DNA of 64,000 nucleotides from Zopfochytrium polystomum (Eukaryota > Chytridiomycota > Chytridiomycetes > Chytridiales > Chytridiaceae): NCBI GenBank assembly GCA_025765615.1, contig JAIVFJ010000187.1, forward strand, positions 60,970 through 124,969, in the 5' to 3' direction. The first letter of the stretch is position 1. The number at the start of each line of letters is the position of its first letter. A program made the position numbers and the translations under genes. This document shows, piece by piece, positions 62,213-64,000 of the stretch. The notes beneath the pieces are model-generated. The model was given only the letters and a program-made list of their open reading frames with translations. It did no database searches and was not told the DNA's origin.

Positions 62213-64000
62213 TCAAAGGCAGACCATTTGTCTCAACTCCTCCATGGTCCGCTGGTCTCTACCGAGAGCCTCCTCGGCCAACTCTGCGACGTCCTTGGCG
62301 ATTGGTGAGACTGTTTCAGCAGCGTGTCCATCTCCGACAAGGACCATGACACCCTTCTGCTGGCTGCTCGCCTCTTTCCGACTCGTCCCCCTTTTTTTGG
62401 TCCGGCCCGAGCTGCTACTTTCGTCCGCCGTTGCGTCCACTCGGCTCGGCATCTCCATGTGCTGGGTGCTCACCTTCGTACTGCCGTTGACAGCGATAAT
62501 CCGTTTGGTCGCTCCATTGACTCGGTTCTTCGCTGCCGCCTCTCGGAGGCGCGCCTGCTTCTTCGCGTTCAATCGTTCCTGAAGCTCTTCAATTCTTCTG
62601 CGAGCCTCTCGTTCCTCCTCGGTCTCATCCAACACCACACTTTCCAACTCAGCTGCGGCTGGAACGGAGACAGAAACGGTTGGAGCCGTATTCAACGCAC
62701 TGCTCAACCCCAGTCGACGTAGCCGTCGCTCTTGCCGCTCAACGTCGATTTCGTGAAGCTTCTCCGACATCTGGCTGAGCCGTTGGGACTTGTGCGCCAA
62801 AATCTCATGGCGCTTGTTCTCCTCATGCTCACGGTGCCGAACGTGCATCACTGCAAGGCGTTCCTGCAGCTGTACCTCCCATCAGTATTGCTTGTGGACA
62901 TAAAAACCACGCACCAACCTCCATAATGGACGTCTCACTGAGCAAACCCGACTGGGAAGTTTCTGTCAAATCTAGCTTCCGCACAGCTGTTCCAACCGGA
63001 GGAATGCTGCGTTCCAGCAATCGAATCTGCTGAATCAGTTCAGCCTTCCTTGCCAACTTCCTCCTCTGCCTCTCGATCTCGCTTCTCCTTGAGCACTTGG
63101 TTTTCGAGCGCGACATCCATCGCTTTGTAATGACGAGGAACGAGTTTCAGCAATAACCCAAACTGTTTGGTAACATAAAAACCTCACCTTTCCGCACATT
63201 CTCTTCCACAACACGATCCCTCGCTGCGGCGACATATTCCTTGACTTCGTGCACTTCTTCAATCTTCTTCCGATTTTCCTCCTCCAATTCCTTGCGTGCT
63301 TCCTCAGCCTGATCTCGAAGCTGCCGTTTCGTTTGCTTCACTTGATCGACAACTTCGTGGTTGTCCCGCTCTTTGTCTTTCCGCGCTTGAAGCGCTTCCT
63401 CATGAAGCAGCTGAATCTCTAGTCTCCGCCGCGATAGCGCAAGTTTCTGCGTTGATTCCTCTTGAAAGCAACGGATGGCGTTAGCCCTACGTCTGAATTC
63501 TTGCCCTCTACCTTTGGCTCTAACCCCATCTTGCCAAGTTCCAAACTCTTCCGGATCTCTCAAGCTCCACTCCACCTGGTCAAGGCGCCGTTCCTCTTCA
63601 CGGCGAACCTTTCGGACGAGCGCGTCCTCTCGTAGGATCGTGGTCGTAGTCAGTTTCACTGGTTTCAAAACGGTCGCAGATCTCCGAGCTCTCCCTTCAG
63701 ATTTCGGCGTCGGCTTGAGACAAGCTTGGTGCTCGATGGATTTCAACAGCGGTGGCGGTGTGGTTGAAGGCACAAGAGGACGCGCGCTTGTGCGATTCAG
63801 CACTTTAAATTGATTGCGGTTGGCTTCCTCGTGCATCTTCTGCAAAAGGAAAAGGGTGCTTCAGGCAAGCTGATAGTTTAAACGTAAGGAAATACCTCCA
63901 CTCTGGCTCGGTTTTCGGCTTTGATTCTCTGAAGCGCTTCCTTTTCACCGCTTCCGCTGTAAAAGGTCTTTGGTATTGGCCGAGCCTGTTTGCGTGTCCT
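62213..64000 (-). CDS. CFAP99: Cilia- and flagella-associated protein 99 (CFAP99), 5' end outside window
   Basis: Exons visible on the minus strand: 64000-63896 (partial), 63839-63188, 63122-62919 and 62869-62213. The protein is a charged helical chain. Characteristic parts are RPIPKTFYSGSGEKEALQRI, then RRRLEIQLLHEEALQAR, a Lys/Glu-rich coiled coil, AELIQQIRLLERS, LDLTETSQSGLLSETSIMEL and QERLAVMHVRHREHEENKR. The pattern LIxQIRxxE...LDxT...GLLxExSxxEL.ERL is that of CFAP99, an axonemal protein. Its presence implies a motile flagellum in the life cycle. The disordered C-terminus ends at the stop at 62213. Confidence 0.78.

Overview
The window looks like a gene-dense fungal chromosome from a zoosporic lineage such as a chytrid, carrying a 29 kb retrotransposon island at its left end. 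The fungal reading rests on compact genes with many 36-105 bp GT-AG introns, CTAAC-type branch points and short intergenic spaces. The zoosporic reading rests on cilium or centriole genes (a CFAP99 homologue and a CCDC138-like gene), which flagellum-less fungi lack. Product names come from recognising protein motifs by eye; no database search was run.

Positions 1-29,400 are a nest of LTR retrotransposons. One Ty1/copia family ('family A', 246 bp LTRs, TGTTAG...TTTCA) supplies copy A1 (1-7043, +), a truncated unit A2 sharing A1's LTR (7044-8940, +), A3 (9170-12730, -), a full-length copy A4 (12731-19755, -) and a deleted copy A5 (19756-21439, -). A diverged relative B1 lies at 22,872-26,835 (+). 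A1 and A3 form an inverted repeat of two 3561 bp arms. Family A Pol appears to be divided by a phase-0 spliceosomal intron between integrase and reverse transcriptase; the intron and its splice sites are also present in B1. Other elements include a 1190 bp solo LTR inside A1 gag, a Ty3/gypsy element (27,292-29,163, -) with a solo LTR of the same family in A5, and a copia RNase H remnant at 29,185.

Positions 29,600-64,000 hold host genes: a JMJD6-type JmjC oxygenase (+), nucleoporin SEH1 (+), a secreted Ser/Thr-rich protein (+), mitochondrial RNA helicase SUV3 (+), a proline-rich disordered protein (-), meiotic cohesin REC8 (-), a Zip3/HEI10/RNF212-like RING protein (+), an unknown nuclear zinc-ribbon protein (+), a CCDC138-like coiled-coil protein (-), an adenylation-carrier-ankyrin protein (+), a FERRY3 (C12orf4) homologue (-), Mediator subunit MED9 (+), molybdopterin synthase small subunit MOCS2A/MoaD (-), a GPI-type Ser/Thr-rich surface protein (+), a HXXEE membrane protein (+) and CFAP99 (-, running off the right edge).

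The host genes are mostly unrelated housekeeping functions. The clearest functional pairing is REC8 and the Zip3-like gene, two meiotic chromosome proteins transcribed divergently from a 409 bp space. MED9/FERRY3 and MOCS2A/surface protein are also divergent pairs, with gaps under 100 bp.
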